From contig CAYMYI010000043.1 in assembly GCA_964394585.1 (NCBI GenBank), forward strand, positions 1 through 30,490: 30,490 nucleotides of DNA. The letters are read 5' to 3'. Below the pieces are notes generated by a model that did no database searches, had not been told where the DNA came from, and saw nothing but the letters and a program-made list of their open reading frames with translations. The translations under genes and the position numbers were made by a program. The stretch's first letter is position 1. Every line of letters begins with the position of its first letter. This DNA comes from CAYUJH01 sp964394585 (lineage in GTDB: Bacteria; Bacteroidota; Bacteroidia; Cytophagales; Flammeovirgaceae). Below, in pieces: positions 22,577 to 29,142 of this stretch.

Positions 22577-23826
22577 TGCTGAGTACTACAGCCATGGAAA
22601 TCATTACGTTACAACATACCCCATCACTTCGTTTGGTAGAAATCCCTTTGGTATCCTCAAAAAGCGAGAGTAACCGAGCACTTATCATTCAAAAGCTAGC
22701 CCAAGAGCCTATTTTGTTGGAGAACCTTTCTGAAGCACGCGATACCCAAACAATGATTCGGCTGTTAGCGAGCAATTCACTTACATTGGATGTGCTCGAC
22801 GCCGGTACTACTATGCGATTTTTAACGGCATTTTGCACTGCCACCAACCGCCCGACAATACTTACCGGTACAGCTCGTATGCAAGAGCGGCCCATTGGCA
22901 TTTTAGTAGATGCCCTCCGCTCTCTTGGTGGGAAAATTTCTTATGTTAAAAATGATGGATACCCTCCTTTAAATATTGAAAGTTTTACACAAACAACCCA
23001 TACCTTGCGTATACGAGGCGATGTAAGCAGCCAATATATTTCAGCGTTGTTGATGATAGCCCCTATCCTTCCCGATGGGCTTACGCTTACACTCGAGGGC
23101 GAAATAGGCTCACGTCCTTACATAAAAATGACACTCTCGCTAATGGAATTCTTTGGAATTAATTACACTTGGGAGGGCAACATCATCCATATAGCTTCTC
23201 AAAGCTATAAAGCAGCTTCTTATACGATAGAGTCTGATTGGTCGGGGGCAAGCTATTGGTACAGTTTGGTAGCGCTTGCCGAATCTGGCTCACTAACGCT
23301 TCGTGGTTTGCGCGCTCAATCGTTACAGGGCGACTCTGCCATTGTAGATATTATGGATACCCTAGGCGTTGCCACACATTTCAACGAAAAAGGCGCACAA
23401 CTTACTAAAAAGGATTATGCACAGGCGTTTACATACGATTTTACTCATTGCCCAGATTTAGCTCAAACTGTTGCCGTCGTGTGTGCTGCAAAAAATATAC
23501 ATGCTAAACTGACTGGGCTACAAAGCTTACGCATTAAAGAAACTGATCGGATTACAGCTATTCAAACTGAGCTACAACGCATTGGTATTTCGGTAAACGT
23601 GTTTGGAGACGATACCATTGAAATACTTTCTGGTAATTCACTGCATATTCCTACATCAACGGTCTTTAATACGTATGATGACCACCGTATGGCTATGGCA
23701 TTTGCCCCTCTTGCCACACTTGCTTCGATTACTATCGAATCGCCCGATGTTGTAAATAAATCATACCCTAGCTTTTGGGCACACTTGGCAATGGCAGGCA
23801 TCACACTCCATAAAAAAATGCGCTAG
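22576..23826 (+). CDS. aroA: 3-phosphoshikimate 1-carboxyvinyltransferase (EPSP synthase)
   Basis: This enzyme joins shikimate-3-phosphate and PEP in aromatic amino acid synthesis. Visible motifs are SSKSESNRALI (27-37, substrate Lys and Ser), DAGTTMRFL (75-83), RGDVSSQYISALLM, ESDWSGASYW, CPDLAQTVAVV, LRIKETDRI and TYDDHRMAMAF. At 416 residues it is slightly shorter than E. coli AroA (427). In DAGTTMRFL the residues matching E. coli Ala98 and Pro101 are Thr and Phe; I believe this is common in Bacteroidota. ATG 22576 overlaps the thioesterase stop; ATG 22594 (MEIITLQ) is an equally good start. The 3' end shares CTAG with the stop of the convergent lipoprotein gene. Confidence 0.94.
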   Translation: MLSTTAMEIITLQHTPSLRLVEIPLVSSKSESNRALIIQKLAQEPILLENLSEARDTQTMIRLLASNSLTLDVLDAGTTMRFLTAFCTATNRPTILTGTARMQERPIGILVDALRSLGGKISYVKNDGYPPLNIESFTQTTHTLRIRGDVSSQYISALLMIAPILPDGLTLTLEGEIGSRPYIKMTLSLMEFFGINYTWEGNIIHIASQSYKAASYTIESDWSGASYWYSLVALAESGSLTLRGLRAQSLQGDSAIVDIMDTLGVATHFNEKGAQLTKKDYAQAFTYDFTHCPDLAQTVAVVCAAKNIHAKLTGLQSLRIKETDRITAIQTELQRIGISVNVFGDDTIEILSGNSLHIPTSTVFNTYDDHRMAMAFAPLATLASITIESPDVVNKSYPSFWAHLAMAGITLHKKMR

Positions 23827-25277
23827 TTTTCAGAAACGAAGAATTGATACGTTACTGCTTCGCTCGATTGCTGCCGTGTATCTGTAGCTGAAATTGTTAA
23901 GCGATATAACCCCTCAGCATTATTGGGAATTCGTAAGGTAACATCTTCAAAAATGAAGGCTAAGTTATAGGGCAGTGAATTAAACTCGGTAATATTAGCG
24001 ACTACTTGTTGGTTACCTTCGGGCCCCCATTCTACCACTACATTGCTCAACGCATTTAATTCTTCAACCTTGCCATCGAAGCTAATACTAACACCGGGTT
24101 GAACAGTCGTTGGTTGGTTTATATCCCATGAACGCTCTTGGAGATCGATATAGGTATTGGTGATGAGCACTAAAGGAGGCAAATCTTCAACTACAGAATA
24201 TGAAACCACTGTGAGGGGCGAGCTATTGCCCACCGAATCAGTTACGATAAACGAAATATCTCGTGTTTGCCCTATTGGGGCATCATCAGGAATTTCAAAT
24301 ACTAAGTTGACCGAATCGGCTAAGTCTACAGCGCTTGTCGTATTGAGGGAAACCGTGTATAATTCAGACAACGCCTCGCCTTGGCTATTGAAAAACACCG
24401 TAGCTTCTTTCAAAAACTCGTTATCTGATACTAGCACAGAATCAATGGAAAAACGACCGCCTTGCGCTACATTGGTAAAATTCTCAGTATTTAGCTCTGG
24501 CGTAGCCTGCACAAATACAATTTCGGGGAGTACGTCATCGCAAGCGATGTTAATGATAAAGTCTTGCTCTACTCGATTCTGAAAGGTATCTATAGCAAAT
24601 ATGGTAAGGGTGAGAGCCGTACCGTTCACTACATCAGAAGGGATTAAAACGGAACTTCCAAAAAACTCACTCAGCTCAAGACTATCCCCTAATACTGCCA
24701 CAGCATCTTGCTGTCCACTACTTAGTGCAAACCCTAAACGGTTCACACTAAGGTTATCCGTAACTAAACCACTGATGGGCACAATCGTGGAACGGCAAGC
24801 TTCAAAAGCCCCATCAGCTCGTTGTGAGAGACCTAAAGTTACATTACTAAATACAGGGAATGTTTGATCTTGCTGCACAAAGAATGATCGAGTTTGAACG
24901 TTTTGATTACCGTCTCTATCGAATACCGTAATTGAGACAATATATCTACCAGGGCTTTTATATTCAGGAACTTTCACCGAATACACTCGTTCTAATCTTC
25001 TTCCTTGTAATTGGTTCAGTACAATAGTAGTATCCCAATCATTTTCGGTAGGAACCTCTTCTGGTGCTTTGGAAATCTGGATAACGCCGCTATCAAGTAA
25101 GACATTATCGGTATATACTACATCGAATGATATAGTGTCTTTGTAAAAGTAAATACTGTTTTCTTCTAGAGAGAAGGCATCGATATTCGGCGGTATTACA
25201 TCGTCAATAGGAATACAGGAATAGATGACGAATCCCCATAGAGCAAGTCGGCTCAGGTATTTTATGGCGTGTTTCAT
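23823..25277 (-). CDS. Surface lipoprotein with Ig-like repeats (DUF4625-like)
   Basis: Starting at ATG 25277 (the frame is open to 25298, but this start gives a good signal) the protein has 484 residues. A lipoprotein signal ends at YSCIP (Cys near residue 21), followed by acidic residues, suggesting lipid anchoring in the envelope and perhaps surface exposure. The mature part is beta-rich with repeated ~100-residue modules of Ig/cadherin type: SFDVVYTDNVLLDSG, PISGLVTDNLSVN, SIDSVLVSDNEFL and a last module (about 375-480) ending RLTISATDTRQQSSEAVTY. The repeated D-N-x-L and T-V-x-D-x-x-G-N patterns suggest calcium- or carbohydrate-binding sandwiches, as in DUF4625-type proteins. No enzyme motif. 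Its stop codon lies within the end of aroA. Confidence 0.75.
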   Translation of the reverse strand: MKHAIKYLSRLALWGFVIYSCIPIDDVIPPNIDAFSLEENSIYFYKDTISFDVVYTDNVLLDSGVIQISKAPEEVPTENDWDTTIVLNQLQGRRLERVYSVKVPEYKSPGRYIVSITVFDRDGNQNVQTRSFFVQQDQTFPVFSNVTLGLSQRADGAFEACRSTIVPISGLVTDNLSVNRLGFALSSGQQDAVAVLGDSLELSEFFGSSVLIPSDVVNGTALTLTIFAIDTFQNRVEQDFIINIACDDVLPEIVFVQATPELNTENFTNVAQGGRFSIDSVLVSDNEFLKEATVFFNSQGEALSELYTVSLNTTSAVDLADSVNLVFEIPDDAPIGQTRDISFIVTDSVGNSSPLTVVSYSVVEDLPPLVLITNTYIDLQERSWDINQPTTVQPGVSISFDGKVEELNALSNVVVEWGPEGNQQVVANITEFNSLPYNLAFIFEDVTLRIPNNAEGLYRLTISATDTRQQSSEAVTYQFFVSEN

Positions 25278-25683
25278 CTGACTGATCGTGTGAAGCAAAG
25301 TGATACATCGGGGTATGGAAGCTAATGCTTAATACCGCTAATTGGAGTGTAAAGATAACGGTTTTTGCACTCTATCTTATATCCTTAAAATTAGAACTCT
25401 TTCTATAATCTTCCTAAGATGAAGCAATATATTCTAGGTGTGTGCCCTCATCACTATGAGTAACTGTTCTTACTCTTCGGTGTCTTTTTTATACGCTTCG
25501 GGAAACAAATAGCAAGTTTCGGGGGGTAATCTGCTGTGAGCTTTCTTTTATGTATTTATTATTGAAGATATGTTGATACTTTTCAAAAAAATAATTGTCA
25601 ACGCTCCATTTTTATTTGTCATTACTATTAGCAGTGCTGTGAAACTGTTAATTGCAAACTGAAAACATCAAAAAGGTACAACT
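25278..25683. other. Intergenic region with several hairpins, 406 bp
   Basis: It separates the Ig-like lipoprotein gene (-) and the 60-residue orphan (+). It contains a 14-codon ORF (25419-25463), overlapping alternative hairpins CTCAT/ATGAG (25447-25460) and GAGTAA/TTACTC (25458-25475) followed by six T at 25485-25490, and a small hairpin GAAAC/GTTTC (25502-25519). No clear promoter was found. Confidence 0.5.
25419..25463 (+). other. Possible 14-residue leader peptide ORF
   Basis: An ATG at 25419 opens a 14-codon frame (MKQYILGVCPHHYE) whose stop TAA lies in the left arm of a hairpin (GAGTAA with TTACTC) followed nine bases later by six T. The geometry resembles a transcription-attenuation leader. 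A frame this short occurs often by chance, so this is only a possibility. Confidence 0.2.
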
Positions 25684-25866
25684 ATGATTGCTCTGAATGA
25701 AAAACCCGCTGTTAAACATAATTTCAAACTTGCGAAAACAGATTCGTTTAAAAATTATATTACTCAGTTCGAATCTGCTGTAAAAAACTTTGAGCAAATT
25801 GCTGAAGAAGAAACGCAACTTAAAAATAAAGCTGTGCACATGCGCCTAGCTAGCTATTTCCAATAA
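25684..25866 (+). CDS. Small hypothetical protein, 60 residues
   Basis: I do not recognise this protein. It is Lys/Glu-rich and helical (SFKNYITQFESAVKNFEQIAEEETQLKNKAVHMRLASYF), with no signal peptide, membrane segment or Cys. Codon use resembles neighbouring genes, and the frame is isolated, starts with ATG after an A-rich stretch (AAAAAGGTACAACT) and ends with TAA just before a hairpin region, all favouring a real gene. A coiled-coil of ~35 residues could mediate dimerisation or bind a partner; that is inference. The long leader with alternative hairpins upstream may regulate it. Confidence 0.5.
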   Translation: MIALNEKPAVKHNFKLAKTDSFKNYITQFESAVKNFEQIAEEETQLKNKAVHMRLASYFQ

Positions 25867-25906
25867 ACCCCTTCTACAAAGCATTTCTTGCATTGTGCTT
25901 AAAGAA

Positions 25907-25927
25907 AGGCTGCCCTAGTGGTAGCCT
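25907..25927 (-). terminator. Terminator of the spermidine-synthase-like gene
   Basis: On the minus strand AGGCTACC (25927-25920), a 5-nt loop and GGCAGCCT (25914-25907) form an 8-bp stem with one wobble or mismatch pair, followed by TTCTTT. It lies 37 bp after the stop at 25965. The plus-strand side has no T-run, so it should not stop the small orphan gene efficiently. Confidence 0.55.
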
Positions 25928-25964
25928 ATTCCTGTGGCAATCTCCACCTATGTTGCAAGAAACA

Positions 25965-27542
25965 CTAAAATAAATCCCAATTTCCTTTTCGATAATATGT
26001 AGGTAGTACAGGGTTATGGACTGTGTTTACTTCTACTGCAGCGCTATCCATATTAATTAGGTTATCACCAAAGGAGGTAATCTGTAACATTGCCTCTTTG
26101 GTAATCCACTTTGTGGGTACTTTTTCTCTAGGATCTGTTGAGCGGAGTTTTGCTTTCATGGCTTCTTCGGGGAGCTTCTTTGAGCCTAGTACCCAGCCCC
26201 ATTCTCCCATAGTCATTACTTGGTTATGCAGCGGGATAGCATTAAACCCTGCTGCTTCCACGGTTTTCTCTACACAATAAAAAGCTTTTGTGGCATAGTA
26301 TGGGCTACCTGCTTGTATTACGATGGCTCCTCCGGGGCGTAGCCTATTGTAGCACATCTTGAAAAATTCGAAGGAGAACAAACGTCCGATTTCAATATTA
26401 CGAGGATCGGGAAAATCGACAATCATCACATCCCAAAACTCCTCAGAGTTTGCCATAAAAGTATATGCATCGGCGTTGAGTACATCTACTTTCGGGTCAT
26501 TGAGAGAGTTCTGGTTCATCTCTGTAAATATATAGTGAGTTTTTCCTAGTTCAGTAACTGCGGGGTCTAAATCGACGAGTTTCACCTTTTCTACTGAAGG
26601 GAACTTTAGTACTTCGCGCGCAGCGCAACCATCGCCTCCTCCTAGGATTAAAACGTCTTTAGGATAATCTGCCAACTCCATTGCCGGAATGACTAAAGGC
26701 TCGTGGTATAGCCACTCATCAAACGAACTAAGCTGCTGGTTTCCATTCAAATACAACCAATGGTAATTTTTCCATTGGGTAACCACTATTTTCTGATAGC
26801 GAGATTGCTTTTGGTAAATAACACGATCTTGATAGCGTTTCTGCTCTCCATATTCAATGATGGTATTTGCAAAGGCTGCTCCACTTGTAATTAGCAAAAA
26901 AATTGCCCCGAGTAAGAGGCGAACCGGAAACTGAAACTTTGGGGCTACTAAATCGTGCAAGCGTGCATATAAAAAAATAGCCACCATAAAATTAATAGCT
27001 CCTAAGATAAACGGAGTATAAGTAAGCCCTAAATATGGCAGCCCTATAAATGCAAAAAAGGCTCCTCCTAGTAAGCTACCATAGTAGTCTTTCTCCATAG
27101 CACTTGAAATATTGAACCGCAGCGTTTCGTACTCATCATTTAGGCGAATTACCAAGGGAATTTCCATACCAATCAGCAAACCTATTAGCATAGCTAAGAA
27201 ATAGATGAGCACCCCAGTATGGTCTACATGCCCCATCAAAAACGATTCTGAAATACTCATGTACGATGCCATAGAGTATGTAAGTACAGCGCAAAAAGAG
27301 ACAAGCACTGAGAGAGTAAACTCAATAAATATGAACTTTTCAAGAAGGTACTTGCTGAAGTATTTACTGAGGCGGCTTCCCAACCCCATAGAAAAGAGCA
27401 TAAAGGACAGGATCATCGTCCATTGAAACGTAGAGTTCCCAAGAAAGTAGGTTGCTAGGGTGGAAAGAATGTACTCTGCTACAATACCGGAAAGCCCTGT
27501 GGCAAAAAGCGATAATTTCAGTACGTTGGATTTGCTGAGCAT
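25965..27542 (-). CDS. Membrane-bound spermidine-synthase-like protein
   Basis: The protein of 525 residues (ATG 27542; a GTG at 27590 would add 16) has an N-terminal region of about seven membrane helices (to ~residue 235) and a C-terminal Rossmann-like aminopropyltransferase domain. In the latter, DVLILGGGDGCAAREVL is the nucleotide-binding loop, VKLVDLDPAV binds the ribose, and DVMIVDFPDP corresponds to the catalytic Asp region (D[SA]xDP in spermidine synthases). QLSSFDEWLYHE matches the Q...DE.iYHE substrate block. Such membrane forms are called polyamine aminopropyltransferase; the acceptor is uncertain. A DUF4178 gene lies two genes upstream, a known association of this family. A terminator between it and the preceding lipoprotein implies its own promoter. 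Confidence 0.85.
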   Translation of the reverse strand: MLSKSNVLKLSLFATGLSGIVAEYILSTLATYFLGNSTFQWTMILSFMLFSMGLGSRLSKYFSKYLLEKFIFIEFTLSVLVSFCAVLTYSMASYMSISESFLMGHVDHTGVLIYFLAMLIGLLIGMEIPLVIRLNDEYETLRFNISSAMEKDYYGSLLGGAFFAFIGLPYLGLTYTPFILGAINFMVAIFLYARLHDLVAPKFQFPVRLLLGAIFLLITSGAAFANTIIEYGEQKRYQDRVIYQKQSRYQKIVVTQWKNYHWLYLNGNQQLSSFDEWLYHEPLVIPAMELADYPKDVLILGGGDGCAAREVLKFPSVEKVKLVDLDPAVTELGKTHYIFTEMNQNSLNDPKVDVLNADAYTFMANSEEFWDVMIVDFPDPRNIEIGRLFSFEFFKMCYNRLRPGGAIVIQAGSPYYATKAFYCVEKTVEAAGFNAIPLHNQVMTMGEWGWVLGSKKLPEEAMKAKLRSTDPREKVPTKWITKEAMLQITSFGDNLINMDSAAVEVNTVHNPVLPTYYRKGNWDLF

Positions 27543-27652
27543 ACGTTTAGGTACGTTGTTTAGTTTTAGAATGAATTGTGGTAAACCCACTGCAAAGTAG
27601 CTAATTTACCTAGTTTCCTAAAGAAGGGAAAACTGTGTTTATCTGTTGCTAT

Positions 27653-27688
27653 CAAAGAAAAAAAGCAGACTTTTGGAAAGCCTGCTTT
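27653..27688 (-). terminator. Terminator after the Arg/Ser-tail lipoprotein gene
   Basis: On the minus strand AAAGCAG (27688-27682) and CTGCTTT (27668-27662) form a 7-bp stem with a 13-nt loop, followed by further T (TTTTTTC into 27655). It is 23 bp beyond the stop at 27712. Confidence 0.7.
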
Positions 27689-27711
27689 CAAAATAAATTA
27701 TATCCGTTCTA

Positions 27712-28434
27712 TTATTTTCCACCTCTCGAGGAAGAAGAGCGGGAACGCGATGAAGAACTAGAGTTATAACGCGATCCTGAGCGGGTTGCACTGGAGCCAC
27801 TGCGCGATACTCGACTTTGAACTTTACTAGCAAAGTTACTTTTAGGGTTTTGTTTCAAAGCCGTTGAAGAGTACGTACCATAACTTGGCGCAGAAGACGT
27901 TCCTCCATAATAGGGTCGGGTTCCTCGGTAATTGCGGTTATAATCCATGTAAGAAGTGCGATACACCGGCCCTGCCATTAATCCTAGCATATTGCTCATA
28001 AACATGTATTGGCCGTAAAACTCCCAAAAAGACGTTCCATCTGATCGAGTTTTCCACTGACCGTACTTATCATTGCCTACGTAGTTAGAGTATCCGGGAG
28101 GGGCAGTTTGCTTGGTTACTTTCCCGTTGTTCTTAGCAGCGATTTCCATTCCCATATCTGCTTCATGCAGAAAGAAAAAGTCTTCAGTTACTTCTTTCCA
28201 TTCGGTAAGTTCAGATACTGGCTTATCGCCTTCCCCTGGTTTCACCACTTTATACATGTGGTAGTAATCTGTGGAAAACGAGCCTTCTTCTTTCATGTCA
28301 TATAAAATAATGGTGAAGTCAGGGTCTTTATCCATTTGCTTAATGAGGGTATCAACGGGATTTTGCACATATTCACGGGATGACGAACAAGCTCCCAATA
28401 GGAATACAGCTACTAACAAGGCTAATTTTTTCAT
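27712..28434 (-). CDS. Lipoprotein with Ser/Arg-rich tail
   Basis: The 240 residues begin with a clear lipoprotein signal (MKKLALLVAVFLLGACSSS, Cys at 16). The mature N-terminal ~100 residues (DFTIILYDMKEEGSFSTDYYHMYKVV...) resemble uncharacterised proteins of the DUF4178/spermidine-synthase neighbourhood, but I recognise no named domain. The middle (FWEFYGQYMFMSNMLGLMAG) is aromatic and amphipathic and is followed by a Tyr/Gly-rich stretch. The last ~50 residues are extremely Ser/Arg-rich with almost no acidic residues (SRSGSSATRSGSR, then a Ser run and SRGGK). This basic tail may contact the acidic cell surface or peptidoglycan; that is inference. It lies 62 bp after the DUF4178 gene, probably cotranscribed with it. 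Confidence 0.7.
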   Translation of the reverse strand: MKKLALLVAVFLLGACSSSREYVQNPVDTLIKQMDKDPDFTIILYDMKEEGSFSTDYYHMYKVVKPGEGDKPVSELTEWKEVTEDFFFLHEADMGMEIAAKNNGKVTKQTAPPGYSNYVGNDKYGQWKTRSDGTSFWEFYGQYMFMSNMLGLMAGPVYRTSYMDYNRNYRGTRPYYGGTSSAPSYGTYSSTALKQNPKSNFASKVQSRVSRSGSSATRSGSRYNSSSSSRSRSSSSRGGK

Positions 28435-28496
28435 TGTTCTGATAGTTTCGTTAAAAAGAATGTTTATTTGACTAACATATGAACGGAAGACTCTGT

Positions 28497-29039
28497 TCAG
28501 GCGGGTAAGATATTCGATATAGCGCGTTCAGTTTCAACAACGCCTACGGCTGCATCAAATTCGGTATCGCCCCATTGTTCTACGCTTAAGGCGTATTTAC
28601 CGGTTTCATCAAGATATTCCCACACGATAAACTCATCCCAATGCTCGCTATCGATGCTGCGGAAATAGCCAGGGCGTTCGGTCTCTTTAAAAAATGTAAT
28701 ACCATCGAGAATAATCATGCGTGGGGCAGTGCCTTTATTCACAATACTTTGTTCTACTTCTTCATCGAGCTTACTAAAATTGATTTTCCGCATCACATAG
28801 CACGAAATTTCGTCGTCTTTCTCAACGCCCAAATAAATCGAATCGTCGGCGGCAACGCATTTAAACTCATAGGTAAAGTAGTTGTTGCCCCAATCGTACT
28901 CATACTCTTCGGTAACTTCCCATGTTTTGAGGTCGTACTCAAATACCCATCCTTTGCGGATATCCATTACACCAATGTTGGAAGGATCATAGTGTAGTTC
29001 CTCTTCTTTTTTCTTTTTCTTAAAAAATCCGAATGCCAT
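28497..29039 (-). CDS. DUF4178 domain protein
   Basis: The 180 residues begin with a Lys run (FFKKKKKEEE), then a beta-rich domain of DUF4178 type: GWVFEYDLKTWEVTEEYEYDW, FKCVAADDSIYLGVEKDDE, then DGITFFKETERPGYFR and the C-terminal block WEYLDETGKYALSVEQWGDTEFDAAVG. Function is unknown. DUF4178 genes are often found with membrane-bound aminopropyltransferases, DUF350 and PspA-like proteins in proposed membrane-stress clusters; here the spermidine-synthase-like gene is two genes downstream, which supports the call. An exact TATATTTG box lies 72 bp upstream, so this gene probably starts a transcript separate from the CCA enzyme gene. Confidence 0.8.
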   Translation of the reverse strand: MAFGFFKKKKKEEELHYDPSNIGVMDIRKGWVFEYDLKTWEVTEEYEYDWGNNYFTYEFKCVAADDSIYLGVEKDDEISCYVMRKINFSKLDEEVEQSIVNKGTAPRMIILDGITFFKETERPGYFRSIDSEHWDEFIVWEYLDETGKYALSVEQWGDTEFDAAVGVVETERAISNILPA

Positions 29040-29110
29040 AACGTTGTTGAGCGTTTATTGTAAATAATTTTTTTAGTGAAACCGTTTGCGTTGCCGAATC
29101 GGGTATATAT

Positions 29111-29118
29111 CAAATATA
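29111..29118 (-). promoter_or_regulatory. Candidate -7 box of the DUF4178 gene
   Basis: TATATTTG on the minus strand exactly matches TAnnTTTG. A leader of about 65 nt to the ATG at 29039 would follow. The upstream TTTG element is not evident (CTG at the expected distance), so confidence is moderate. Confidence 0.4.
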
Positions 29119-29142
29119 AGACTTTGAACAGAAACAGCATAG

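Noticed and set aside
28445..28496. Hairpin TGAAC/GTTCA near 28480-28499 as a terminator of the DUF4178 gene
   Set aside because: The stem is only five base pairs, overlaps the gene end and has no T-run.
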